This document shows, piece by piece, positions 23,390-33,100 of a stretch of DNA of 64,000 bases (positions are counted from its first letter, which is position 1; every line of letters begins with the position of its first letter). The notes beneath the pieces are model-generated. The model worked only from the letters and a program-made list of their open reading frames with translations. It was not told where the DNA came from and made no database searches. Origin of the DNA: Branchiostoma lanceolatum (taxonomy: Eukaryota > Chordata > Leptocardii > Amphioxiformes > Branchiostomatidae). The stretch lies in contig NC_089724.1 of assembly GCF_035083965.1 (NCBI RefSeq), positions 33,484,722 through 33,548,721 on the forward strand, in the 5' to 3' direction. The position numbers and the translations under genes are program-made.

Positions 23390-26080
23390 AATATATAATA
23401 ATATATATAATAAGGTCCAGGCGTCTTCTTTTAATGTTTCTGGGCCCTTCACCTTTGACCTCACGCATGTGCACTTACCATCGTGAACCTCCTTATAGCT
23501 CGATTTAGAACAGAAACTTCAACTTTACATCTTTTCATAGAATGTGCCTTTAAGTTAGCTAACTAGATAAAGGATGTTTTGTTAATCCAAATGTTTATAC
23601 TTCAGGTGTAACTTGCCGCCATTGGGTAAGCAGATCTACAGGAAGGATGCTGGGGTAAAGTCGACCTTCACCACTGCACCACTATCCATGCTGAAATCGT
23701 AAGTGGTGACAGTCGATCATATCAAACTAACTCTTCCAAAATTACCATAAAATCTATGATTTTACTTCCAGCTTGAGGTTTTAGAAATGTCCGCTACATA
23801 CAGTACGTGCAATATACATTAAATGGAGATTGTCTAGCAAATTTATGAATCTATTAAAAATGAAGTTTTATCTATCGTAAAGGTCGCAAACTGTTGTACA
23901 TGTCTGTTACAGGTACATGCAAATGAAGGACAAGTCTGTACGGGAGAAGTTTATAAAGGACGTGGAGCCATACCGAGGAATCCTGTCATTAAAGAAACCC
24001 AACAGTGAGGGAAACATATTGACTAGTACAATCCTCTCATGCCATTTGTCAGCCGTAATTAGGTTAATCAACGCACGTCAAAATGCAATATGATTGGCCG
24101 ATGATTTTTCCTTCAACAATGGGAGGGGGAGTCTCTAATGGCTGGTGACGGCTGGCTATCTAGCGCTAACGCAGCGAAAATCAGGAAAGCAGGCCGATAC
24201 ACCACGGCCAATACTTAATATAAAGCATATTTTAATATGCTTTATATTAAGTATTGGCCGTGGCGTACCGGCCTGCGTTACTGACTTTACGAAACAACAC
24301 CCGCTTCTGGGTTTGACTATGCCTTTAAAGAATGATTCATGTTGCGAATTACATGGTAGCCACATGAATGTTTTACACTTACTCTTCTTGCGAATAAAAA
24401 CTAATTTCTGGCGTCACGTGTTCATAGGGTCATTGTGCTTGGTCATTCAAAGTTGAGGAAGGTTTCAGGACGGTGTTCTGAGAAACTTTGAAATACTTTG
24501 TTGTGTAGTTTGCTAATTCCTTATTGTAGATATATAAGAAACAGTTAAAGGGTTATACGTATCAATACTAAACTGTTTTTTTTTACCGTGTCTTGCCCAA
24601 TCAATAGATTATACAAATTATATGATCAGCTCTGTTGAAAGTACCATGGGGGACAGTCTTGAAGCAGTATACGAACATCCAAATCACTTCTTGTGCATCG
24701 ACAACTACTGGAGCAACCATGGACTTCCTCGCAAGATTACATCAGGTTAGCTAAGTTGTGTTTTTTTCTTCGTTTCAAGGCATCCTCATTTGTAGTGAAG
24801 CATGATGCTTCTTCAAGTAGCTAATGGTAGTGCAATGGGGCTTCGCTACGGCCCGTGTATTTGGCAAAGCACACCGGGTCACCTAGTCTTCTTGATAAGT
24901 GTGTTGGGTTCTTTTACGTGCAGAGGTTTGACGCTTGAGGCTAATGCCTGAAGCTCCTTCATACACGGGGTCGCCGGCTTTATGTCACCATCCGAAATGA
25001 CGAATGCAAACCCTTACAACATGTCCGAGCTGGAGTCGACCCCTAGGATCGAACTCGGGTCTAAGGATCCACGGAATTTAGTAGTTCAACAAAATTACTT
25101 ATTTTACCATCAATGATTAAAACACTAAATTTGATTTGCATATTGCAATCTTTTGATGTGCGAGGTATTGTAATTTTAAATAGGCGGTCCAGCATATAAA
25201 TGAGCTTTAGGCGTCACCCTCAATAGTCAAATCTCTGAACGTAAAAGAACGTGAAAGAGTGGGGAGTGATCACTCCGGTGTCAAGCCAAATTTCTGAGCG
25301 TAGCAAATACGTGAGAGGTCAGCTACTGCACCTGATCACGACGCTTTTGGGGGGGAAGTTTCAGTATACGTGAGCGGAGTACTCTAAGTGCGAAACATTC
25401 GTGGGACGTGGTAATTTTCAACCATAAGTCTAACCCTAACCATAACTCTAGCCCAAATCCCCTTCCATAATCCTAATCATAGCGCTAGCCCTAATCTTAA
25501 CCCTAATCCTACATGTAATCCTGCTTACCCTGTCCCCTTCGATTGCCAGCCCTAACTCCACTCAGGTGCAGTACCTGACCTCTCACGTATATATTTTGCA
25601 GCTCGAGGATTTGGCGTCACATCGATGTGCTTGGTTAAAAGCACGTGCCATAGTGAGGCCGCCGCATGGATAGCCCTCATGAGATTATAGGTATATTCGA
25701 GGTCCCGCAAGGTATTGTAGTTGAATTTCATTCCTTAGATATATATATTATTAGATGATCCATGATCATGCGAACCTTAATCAAACTCTTCTTGCCACAT
25801 TCGTTTCCCAGGTATCTACATAATCAGCATGGCACTGACCGTATGCGACGAAGTCAACGTCTACGGTTTTTGGCCTTTTCCACGTGACGACAAAGGCCAC
25901 AAAGTGCACTACCATTACTACAAGGCGCCCGTCTTTGTTATGGATACCCACGATATGCCCTCAGAGTTCCTTTTGATACGACAGATGCACCAAGATGGCG
26001 TCATTAAGGTTCACATGCACTGTTTACACAATATTGCCAAACGCTCGGCTGGCAAGAAAAAAGCAAGGCTCCACCTGTAA
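18986..26080 (+). CDS. Alpha-2,8-sialyltransferase, ST8Sia family (GT29), tandem copy 2
   Basis: Eight exons: 18986-19134, 20220-20630, 21522-21663, 22958-23070, 23606-23698, 23913-24004, 24608-24745, 25812-26080 (1407 nt, 468 residues). Phases match those of copy 1 at every junction; exons 3-7 are 142, 113, 93, 92 and 138 nt in both copies. The ATG at 19010 (MRFQAANFG) aligns with the start of copy 1 (MRFRASGVL) and may be the true start, giving 460 residues. A short hydrophobic anchor follows. Motif [11 protein letters not shown] begins at residue 246, motif S ends in VYGFWPF, HYY is motif III and H426-x4-E431 is motif VS, so the enzyme looks intact. Differences from copy 1: a longer exon 2 (stem), IDGAEAVFR instead of IDSADAVFR in motif L, and a short basic C-terminus (KRSAGKKKAR) in place of the repeat tail. 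Golgi sialylation is expected; the acceptor is unknown. Confidence 0.93.
19600..20069. mobile_element. AT-rich element with inverted ends (ACTACCAAAAAT)
   Basis: CACTACCAAAAATTTTTCTTG at the left and AAAATGTATTTTTGGTAGTATA at the right are reverse complements at their ends. GTGGACAAA occurs near both sides, and the interior is rich in TTCTTG/CAAGAA. It fills much of intron 1 of sialyltransferase copy 2. Confidence 0.55.
21890..22240. repeat. Dispersed repeat with GACGTTTCAGTGTCTGTCAGAC end
   Basis: The GACGTTTCAGTG...ACACCTTC text is a common transposon-derived motif. Related GAAACGTCGG/GACATTTCGG ends occur at 10236-10340 and 29640-29960. No protein can be assigned. It is intronic in copy 2. 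Confidence 0.4.
23258..23412. repeat. CT-rich microsatellite running into an AT tract
   Basis: About 115 bases of TCTCTCTC with interspersed CC, followed by (AT)n, in intron 4 of sialyltransferase copy 2. Both strands are open for long stretches because of the repeat, not because of a gene. Confidence 0.95.
24190..24276. mobile_element. Near-perfect 87-bp palindrome in an intron
   Basis: GGCCAATACTTAATATAAAG and its exact reverse complement flank the centre AGCATATTTTAATATGCT. The outer arms GCAGGCCGATACACCACGG and CCGTGGCGTACCGGCCTGC are slightly diverged. It lies in intron 6 of sialyltransferase copy 2 and is probably a MITE. Confidence 0.85.
24860..25075 (-). repeat. SINE-like element, diverged, minus orientation
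   Basis: GATAAGTGTGTTGGGTTCTTTTACGTGC matches the copy at 42675-42705, and GGATCGAACTCGGGTCT near 25050 resembles the reverse of a tRNA B-box. It lies in intron 7 of sialyltransferase copy 2. Confidence 0.55.
25308..25590. repeat. Inverted-repeat element with a degenerate telomere-like CCCTAA core
   Basis: ATACGTGAGAGGTCAGCTACTGCACCTGA on the left is matched by TCAGGTGCAGTACCTGACCTCTCACGTAT on the right. Between them, about 25425-25560, is a run of irregular CCCTAA/CCATAA/CCTAATC units. It is in intron 7 of sialyltransferase copy 2. Confidence 0.65.
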
Positions 26081-26359
26081 GGTGTTGCCAAAAAAAAAAC
26101 AAGTCTGTGCTGCATGGCTTTACGACGACCTTCTGTTTTGGGGTAAAACATTGAGAAACTAGGAAAGATTTCTGATTATATAGATAAACCAAATTTGAAG
26201 CAGAAAAAATGAAAAAAAAATCAGTAAAAGTAAGCAAATTTCATCTTTCATCTTTCATCTAAGAAGATCTCTATTTTTCTATTCATAGATATATATTACG
26301 TACATTGCAATTCTATTTGTAGTAAAAATAGAATACATGTTTGTGCAAAACTTTATAGC

Positions 26360-26393
26360 AATAAAATGTAAAACATGCTTATAATGGAATAAA
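26360..26393 (+). terminator. Polyadenylation signals, sialyltransferase copy 2
   Basis: AATAAA occurs at 26360-26365 and again at 26388-26393, about 280-310 bases after the stop codon. Confidence 0.6.
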
Positions 26394-26482
26394 ACTAATC
26401 AAATAAATGCTACAGCAATATATGTAATGAACTTGTCATGGCATTTTATTTTGTGTCTAGGTCGTTTATCAATGAAGTTATC

Positions 26483-26651
26483 GACCTGCCCTGAGGTGTA
26501 TACTGTGTCATAAGGCATATGATCATTTGCTATAACCACCGAAATAAACCACCGAGTGAGCGAAGCAAACGAAGTGGTTCATTTGGTGGATATGAAAAAC
26601 CGGCCATGCCTTATATATGACATGGCATGCACCGAAGTAAGGCGGGTCATG
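26483..26651. mobile_element. Diverged relative of the 9433-9604 palindromic MITE
   Basis: Shares GGTGTATACTGTGTCATAAGGC, the core ACCACCGAGTGAGCGAAGC and the end GGCGGGTCATG with the element in intron 2 of copy 1. It lies about 100 bases after the polyadenylation signals of copy 2. Confidence 0.7.
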
Positions 26652-28606
26652 GATGCATATATCAAACTCAACCAAATCATAGACGTCCTGTATAACATAT
26701 AAATCTACACACCCTGAAGCATCTGGAAGTCATAGGTCAAGTTGAAAGTAGCAGGCCCACTTGAAGTACACTTGACCGCCATGTGGAAAGCTCACAAGTG
26801 GTATGGAGTAGTATTTTACGGTGGTTATGGGAAAATTGTGCCTTGATTGTTAAACGTCATTTGGCTATATGATGATACCAACTAGCTGTTCAAAATGCTG
26901 TTACAAGTGGTAAGCAATCCCGTTGCTTTACCATATCTATTGAATTCCGTGAATATGTGGCCATGAGTTTGTTCCCAGGAAATCTGAGGTGCATAGTAGG
27001 CTGTACTGTGCAAGAAGAAATGCCTCCGCCCCTGAGAAGTTGCCAAAAACACATTGTCTCTATTCATGTACCGGATTTGCAGCAAAAATATTTTTTTTCA
27101 AAAGGAAAGTATATTTGAATATCAAAAGTGGAAGAAAAAATGTCAAGAAAAGTTAAAATGGATTGTTCTGCACAAATTCCTAAATATATGAAGAAAAACT
27201 TCTAAATCTATATTAATGTTATGCTTGTGGTATTCTTTATTTCGTTTTTTTCAAAACAGGCAAAGCATATTTCACAAAAAGGAATGATACCGGTACTCCT
27301 AACAATTTGTACTAAGGAAAGACATCTATGACAAAATCAAAGTACAATTTCTGTCTTATTCTGTTTCTGCTCTAAAACTTTTCAAATGTTACATCAATTT
27401 TTGTCCCTAGAACACATTAAACACTGGAAAAACATTTTTCTATTTGGAGTTTGAGAGAAACAGTGTCTACTATCTAACCTTCTGTGTAAGTCTGAAATAG
27501 TTTTTATGTACATGTACTGTAGTAACATACAGTTTTGTACTGGGCAGCAAAGGACTAAATGAGTCCTAAATAGCTTTGATATGTACAACACATTCATGAC
27601 AGTGTCCTTTTTCTCAATCTTTTTCAGACCTGCACTGTTGTTTGACTTTAAGGTTGCTATCACGCTTTTGTATTTTTTTTCTTTGATGTTGTTACATTCT
27701 AAAACCAAGCAATAGAATCCACACTTCTACATAAAACAGTTTGCGTTACTTAAGAGGTGGGGGTAGTCATTTCCATCAACGTACAATTAATTGTGTTTCA
27801 ACATCCTGTAGCTGTGCATACATTTGAATGCACCGAACATGTTCAAACAAATTGGAATGTCAACGGAAATAAAGTATGTCCCCCAGTAGAGCAAGTTTTT
27901 TTTTTTCATCCGTGAAAGCGTGAACTTGTCTATATGCCATTTTAAAGTTCCAAGTTTGCATGTGCAGTGTTGACGCATTGTGGTCTAAGGTAAAAATGTA
28001 ATGCTCTTTCGGTCATTCTTTGTCTACCTTTTAATGGCTTTAAACTTTGACATTAGATCGCAAACCATCATGACTGTACATGCCCACTTGGAACTGTGAA
28101 GTGGTTTATTATCAATTCAGCTATATGGCAAGGCAATATTTTATCAGGGTGGTCTAGCAAAATGAAAATAACTATCCCTTTCCCACTGCACAATACTCAG
28201 TCCATTGTTACCATTACATTAATACAGTACCTAATAGTATGCATTATCTATATTGTGTTTGCCACGGATAGTATTATAAAGAACCAAATGCAGAGTATGA
28301 ATGCATATATAGCCTGTGCATCTCTCGTATATATTTGCATTTAAAATCACTGCATTTGGTAACTGAACAATTTCTGATAGACTAAGACTGTTTCCTCTGT
28401 CATTGCTGTGGCTTGGCATGCTTATATTGCCTTCTTTGAGAAGTTTAAACAACTAAATGTGGAGAATTTGTGTACCAACCATCATTTGAAATTTTCTTAC
28501 AACTAACACAGTTCATTTGAAAGGGTCCCACATGTAGAAGCTACCATTAACATGCTTTTTTAATGTTCAAATGGTGAAAAAGATGGGAGGTCTACACTAC
28601 TATATG

Positions 28607-28880
28607 TGCCCATGGTGTTCACAATACATGCACACTTGTTCACCACTATGCACATGGTGTTCACCAGTGACTAGTCAAACACATTGTGTTCACCACTATA
28701 CAGTCATGCACATGGTGTTTGCCACTTGTCATGCACATGGTTTTCAACAATAAACATGCACATAGTGCTCATCACTGTACATGCACATGGTGCTTATCAC
28801 TATACATGCACATGGTGTTCACTAGTCATTGACATGGTGTTCACCACTATGGCTATGCACATGGTGTTCACCACTATACA
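28607..28880 (+). repeat. Minisatellite built on CATGCACATGGTGTTCACCA
   Basis: About ten irregular units of 20-35 bp around ATGCACATGGTGTTCACCACTA. Open frames through it are cysteine/tryptophan/histidine repeats and not credible proteins. Confidence 0.9.
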
Positions 28881-28950
28881 ACGTCATGCCACCATCAAAT
28901 CTTCTAGTACATAATGTGAGGAAGGTTGTTCCTTTTTGGGGAGTCAAAAA

Positions 28951-29158
28951 TGCGAAACGTCTGTGCTCAGAAAACCTTCATTTCATCCCTTTATTCCTCC
29001 AGAACTCTTAAATGATTGTATCCACAAAAAAGCACTAAATGTTATACAAAAAAATGCAAAACGCCTGTGCGCAGAAAACCTATATTTCATAATTTTATTT
29101 CTCCAGAACTCTTAAATGATTGTAGCCACAAAAAAGCACAAAATGTTAAACCAAGTAC
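28951..29158 (+). repeat. 104-bp direct repeat, two copies
   Basis: TGCGAAACGTCTGTGCTCAG at 28951 recurs at 29055 (TGCAAAACGCCTGTGCGCAG). Both copies carry CCAGAACTCTTAAATGATTG and CCACAAAAAAGCAC. Confidence 0.85.
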
Positions 29159-29657
29159 ATTTTATGATTTGAAAAAAATTTCACCCTTCGTTCTAGAAAG
29201 TTAAACTCCTCTGCCAAATTATGGAAAATGTTTTTTTTATCACAAGCTGCCAATCATATTTCTTTTGTCTAGATAAAAGACGACAGGATTTCAAGCGTAC
29301 TTATGTGTATATCTATATTTCACAGAACAATACTTCATACAGCATATAAAGATTACAGTCATAAGAAGGAACACAAAAACACTGTTCTTATACAAACTGC
29401 AATACTTAAAACATAGCCATTTTTCTGAATCCTTGTTCTTTTGCATTTTCTGCCATATCTAATAACACATTTTCTAAACAATTTTCAATCCATTCCCCCC
29501 ACAATATACGGAATGTGAACACAAGTACCTCTCTATATTTAAGTACTAAAAAATCAACTCACCAAAATAGTTTTGTTATAGGACCATATATAGCATGGAA
29601 TGTGTGTTGTATTACAATAATGATACGTTGAATGAAAAGACTCTTTGAACAGAATTA

Positions 29658-29920
29658 AGTGTTTTATTCAACAGAAGTTTTGGTGATGATCGTCTGTCGT
29701 CTTCCTGAGGGCAATTTGGACTGGTACACTTCTAACTGCAGCTGTAGGTGTCACTCAGCTTACAGACGTGGTCCCAAAAATATGTTTTTAATTCAATTAT
29801 CTTTCGGAACTGCATCTATAAGCAGTGACACCTATGCTGCAGTGCAAAGTGAACCAGTCAGAATTGCCTCGAGGAAGGTGACAGATGGTTACTGAAACGT
29901 CGGTAGAATAAAACACTTTG
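29658..29920. mobile_element. Palindromic MITE-like element
   Basis: GTGTTTTATTC at the left and GAATAAAACAC at the right are exact reverse complements. Inside them CTTCCTGAGGGCAATTTGGACTGG pairs with CCAGTCAGAATTGCCTCGAGGAAG, and GTAGGTGTCACTCAGCTTA pairs with TAAGCAGTGACACCTATGC. Its left end provides an AATAAA on the minus strand (29663-29668) that could serve ARL3. Confidence 0.75.
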
Positions 29921-30196
29921 TTGTGTATAAAGAGTCTGTCTATTCGGTGACTTACCAACCTGATGAAACTTTTCACGGAATGATGGTACATATTTAGTAG
30001 CCAAAAATTGTGGACATGCCTTGCCATTCCCTAAAAGCTGTACATTTCCATGAGATTAAAATTGTGAGAAGAATGATCTTTCTTTTTTGTTCGGAAGTGG
30101 AGTTTGGTACTTATATGTACATATACAGGTTATACAGTCGACTGAGATATCCCTGCATTAGGTGAGGCTGTGTTAGGGGCTAATACAGCCGCCATG

Positions 30197-33100
30197 TCAC
30201 TTCTTGCTGACCGTCTGTATGACCCATTTCATACCCTCCTGTAAAAGACAAACAAGAACCAGGTTCAGTACTAATAAAAAAAAAAACTCTGCCCCTGAGG
30301 TGCTGCCAAAAATGTTATTCAACGAGGCAAGCTTGTTTACTTAGGAATCAGTAATACTTTATTCTAAGTATGCTTCATATAACTTCAACATTTCAAAAAC
30401 TCTCAAATGCATAAACTTTGCAAACAAATGGTCAGGGGATATAAAACAAATTAAGGGCAATTCTTCTGTAGTTCCTGTAATTTATCAAGTTACCATAAAT
30501 ATCCTCAAAGATCAGGGCAGCACATATATGTTGTCCATAACATGCAAAGCAAGATACAGTTAAATTATACAGGTATGAGCTATCAAATTGGCTCCACTCC
30601 TCAGGTGTCGCCAAGAAAAAAAAATTAACCTACCTCCACGCCCTCTCCCGACATGGCCGAACACGCCTGGATCTGCCACGTACGCCGTATCGAGCCGAGG
30701 CCCAGGCCATCGGAAATCTCGGTGGCTGTCGCAGCGTTGAACAGGTCTTGCTTGTTGGCGAAAATGAGCATGGGCACACCCGCCAACTTGTCTTCTTCTA
30801 ACAACTCCGCCAATTCCTACAAAGCAATGTAAATTCAAGGTTCATCAGGAAATCGAAGACCTCATACCAGTCCTCCGTGAAATATTTCCAGTTTTCGTAA
30901 CTTTCTCATTGATTGCCAAATTAATTTTTCCCTCTTAAGGTATCAAACATGCATATAGCAGGAGATTGAAAACAAGAAATGAGATTATAAGCCGATTCTG
31001 GGACTTTTGACCTAACTTCCTGTCAGTGTCCTTGATGAGGCTGGCGTGTGAAAACCAGCCACCCTACCGCATTCAGATAAACTACAACGTATGGACATGC
31101 AAGGAAATAGACACACACATACTCGCACACATACACATACACACACACACACAGTCACATACATACGAACACTAAATAATATCTTCCATTGTATGCGTTA
31201 TGGTCGGACATTGCAATGGGAAACCTTTTGTTTGGATAAATCATATCAACTTTTTTGAGCATGAAAAAACTTACCTCTCCTGTTTCCTCAAACCGCTTAC
31301 GGTCCGCACTGTCTATCACATAGACCTGTGGGGAAAGAACAGGTACTGTTGTGAATTGACTTTGTGTTAGGAGGGGAAAGAAGACATCTCAAATACATGG
31401 TTGAAGCAACCATAGTGCTTAACGAGAATGCAAGATATATCATCATATAGCTCAAGTTGGCAGTAAATTAGCTTACCGCGAAAAACTTGAAAATAAAACC
31501 ACAGCAAATATTTCAAACCTAACAGAAACCAGTTTATGTATTCATGATTATCATTTCTGATAAGTCCAATGTAGGAAGACTGACTAAAAGATGAATCATT
31601 GATGTCTAAACCATGAGGAATTGCAAATAACTTAAACTATCAGCACTGAATATATGTCAGTGAATAATGAGTAGAGATTGCAATCTTGCAGAATCTCTCA
31701 TTCTGCCATTAGGCATCTAGATCAGAGTTTTTTGACGACAGGGGCTCCAATCAGGATGCTTGCGATGTAGTCTCCCATTTAAAAATCCTATATTTCAATC
31801 TGTTGATCTTAAGTGACATGAATTAAAGCTTAACGTTAAAGTTTTCTGAATATTTACACATTCTGTTCAGGATCTAGTTGTGTATCTGAATAAAGTCAAG
31901 TCAATCTCTACCGACAGAATCGACAGTGACTCGGATCGAGATCTTAGGTAGAATACTACATACAGGTAGAATGGCAGATTTTGACTGATTGCAATCTCTG
32001 CTCTGATCAACTCAAGTCACGTCAAGTGTATACAATGTATACAATCAGTATGATGTACAGTACTGATTGCGTTACAATTAACGGATAACGATAACGGTGT
32101 CGCAAGGATAACGTATGGATAACGGTAACGTAACGCAACGATAACGTAACGCAAATGCGGTAACGCAACTTGAATAGCAGGCCTAAGGTCGAAAAATGCG
32201 TTATCGCGTTATTCTGACCTGCTACTGAATGCGTTATTTTGCGACATACACTGCTATAATGAGGTGGGTTCAGTTTACATTGTATACAATTGTCTTACCA
32301 GGATATCAATGTTCTCAAAATAGTTCTTCCAGTATGGTCTGATCTTTCTCTGACCTGGGAACGACAAAAAAAAAATTGTTAGTCCTTCTGTTGACAGTTA
32401 TTCATGGGAAATTAGAAGTTCAGTCAGATTTTTGAACCCCTATACTATATAGGCTATATATATATATATACATATCGTCAATTCTCATAATTCTGTCCGG
32501 TACCCTAAGACCACAACATTTAAAACAAGAAACGTTTTTGCAAGAGCAGCCTGCTTGACAATTAGCATGGTGTCACGCACGCTGCAAAAGCGGGGGTGTA
32601 GAAACTTGTACTTTGTAATAGTCACAGACTGAGACTCACAGTAGTCAAAAACCAGGAAGCACCAATCTTGTCACTATATGCTATGTGCTTTGAGTGCAGA
32701 ACAAAAATACAACAGTGGGCCACAGCGCTTCCGTTATGTGATTGTAGTAGTGCTACAATTGTTACAGCTGCAAACTTAAAACAATCGCAACCACTCCATT
32801 TTCTCCCTACCGCGAAATCAAATCCCTGCAAACGTTAAAGACATTCAAAGTACGTGTTGAGATCTTAGGGTACCCAGCAGATTATGAGAGTTTAGTATAA
32901 TATCTTGACTTGGAAACCACAATGCACTTTTTATGCATGTGTGCATGTATATAGAACAGAACAGAACAGTAAAGTAATACTACAGGCCACTGTAAGAAAT
33001 TAAGTTGTTATAAGATATCTTACCTCCAATGTCCCACACATTGAGCCTGAAGCCTGATGATTGCACACTCTTGATGTTGAAGCCCTGAAAAATAAGTCAT

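Larger units (their letters stand above)
26394..30196. other. Intergenic DNA between sialyltransferase copy 2 and ARL3
   Basis: AT-rich DNA with a MITE relative (26483-26651), a minisatellite (28607-28880), a 104-bp direct repeat (28951-29158) and a palindromic element (29658-29920). I find no exon with a recognisable product. Confidence 0.7.

Noticed and set aside
23185-23508. Ser/Leu-rich and Arg/Glu-rich open frames
   Set aside because: Translation of a CT/GA microsatellite.
25425-25560. True interstitial telomere or chromosome-end sequence
   Set aside because: The CCCTAA units are irregular and the run is enclosed by inverted repeats within an intron of an intact gene.
28571-28914. Cys/Trp/His-rich open frames (CTWCSP repeats)
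   Set aside because: Translation of the CATGCACATGGTGTTCACCA minisatellite, open in more than one frame.
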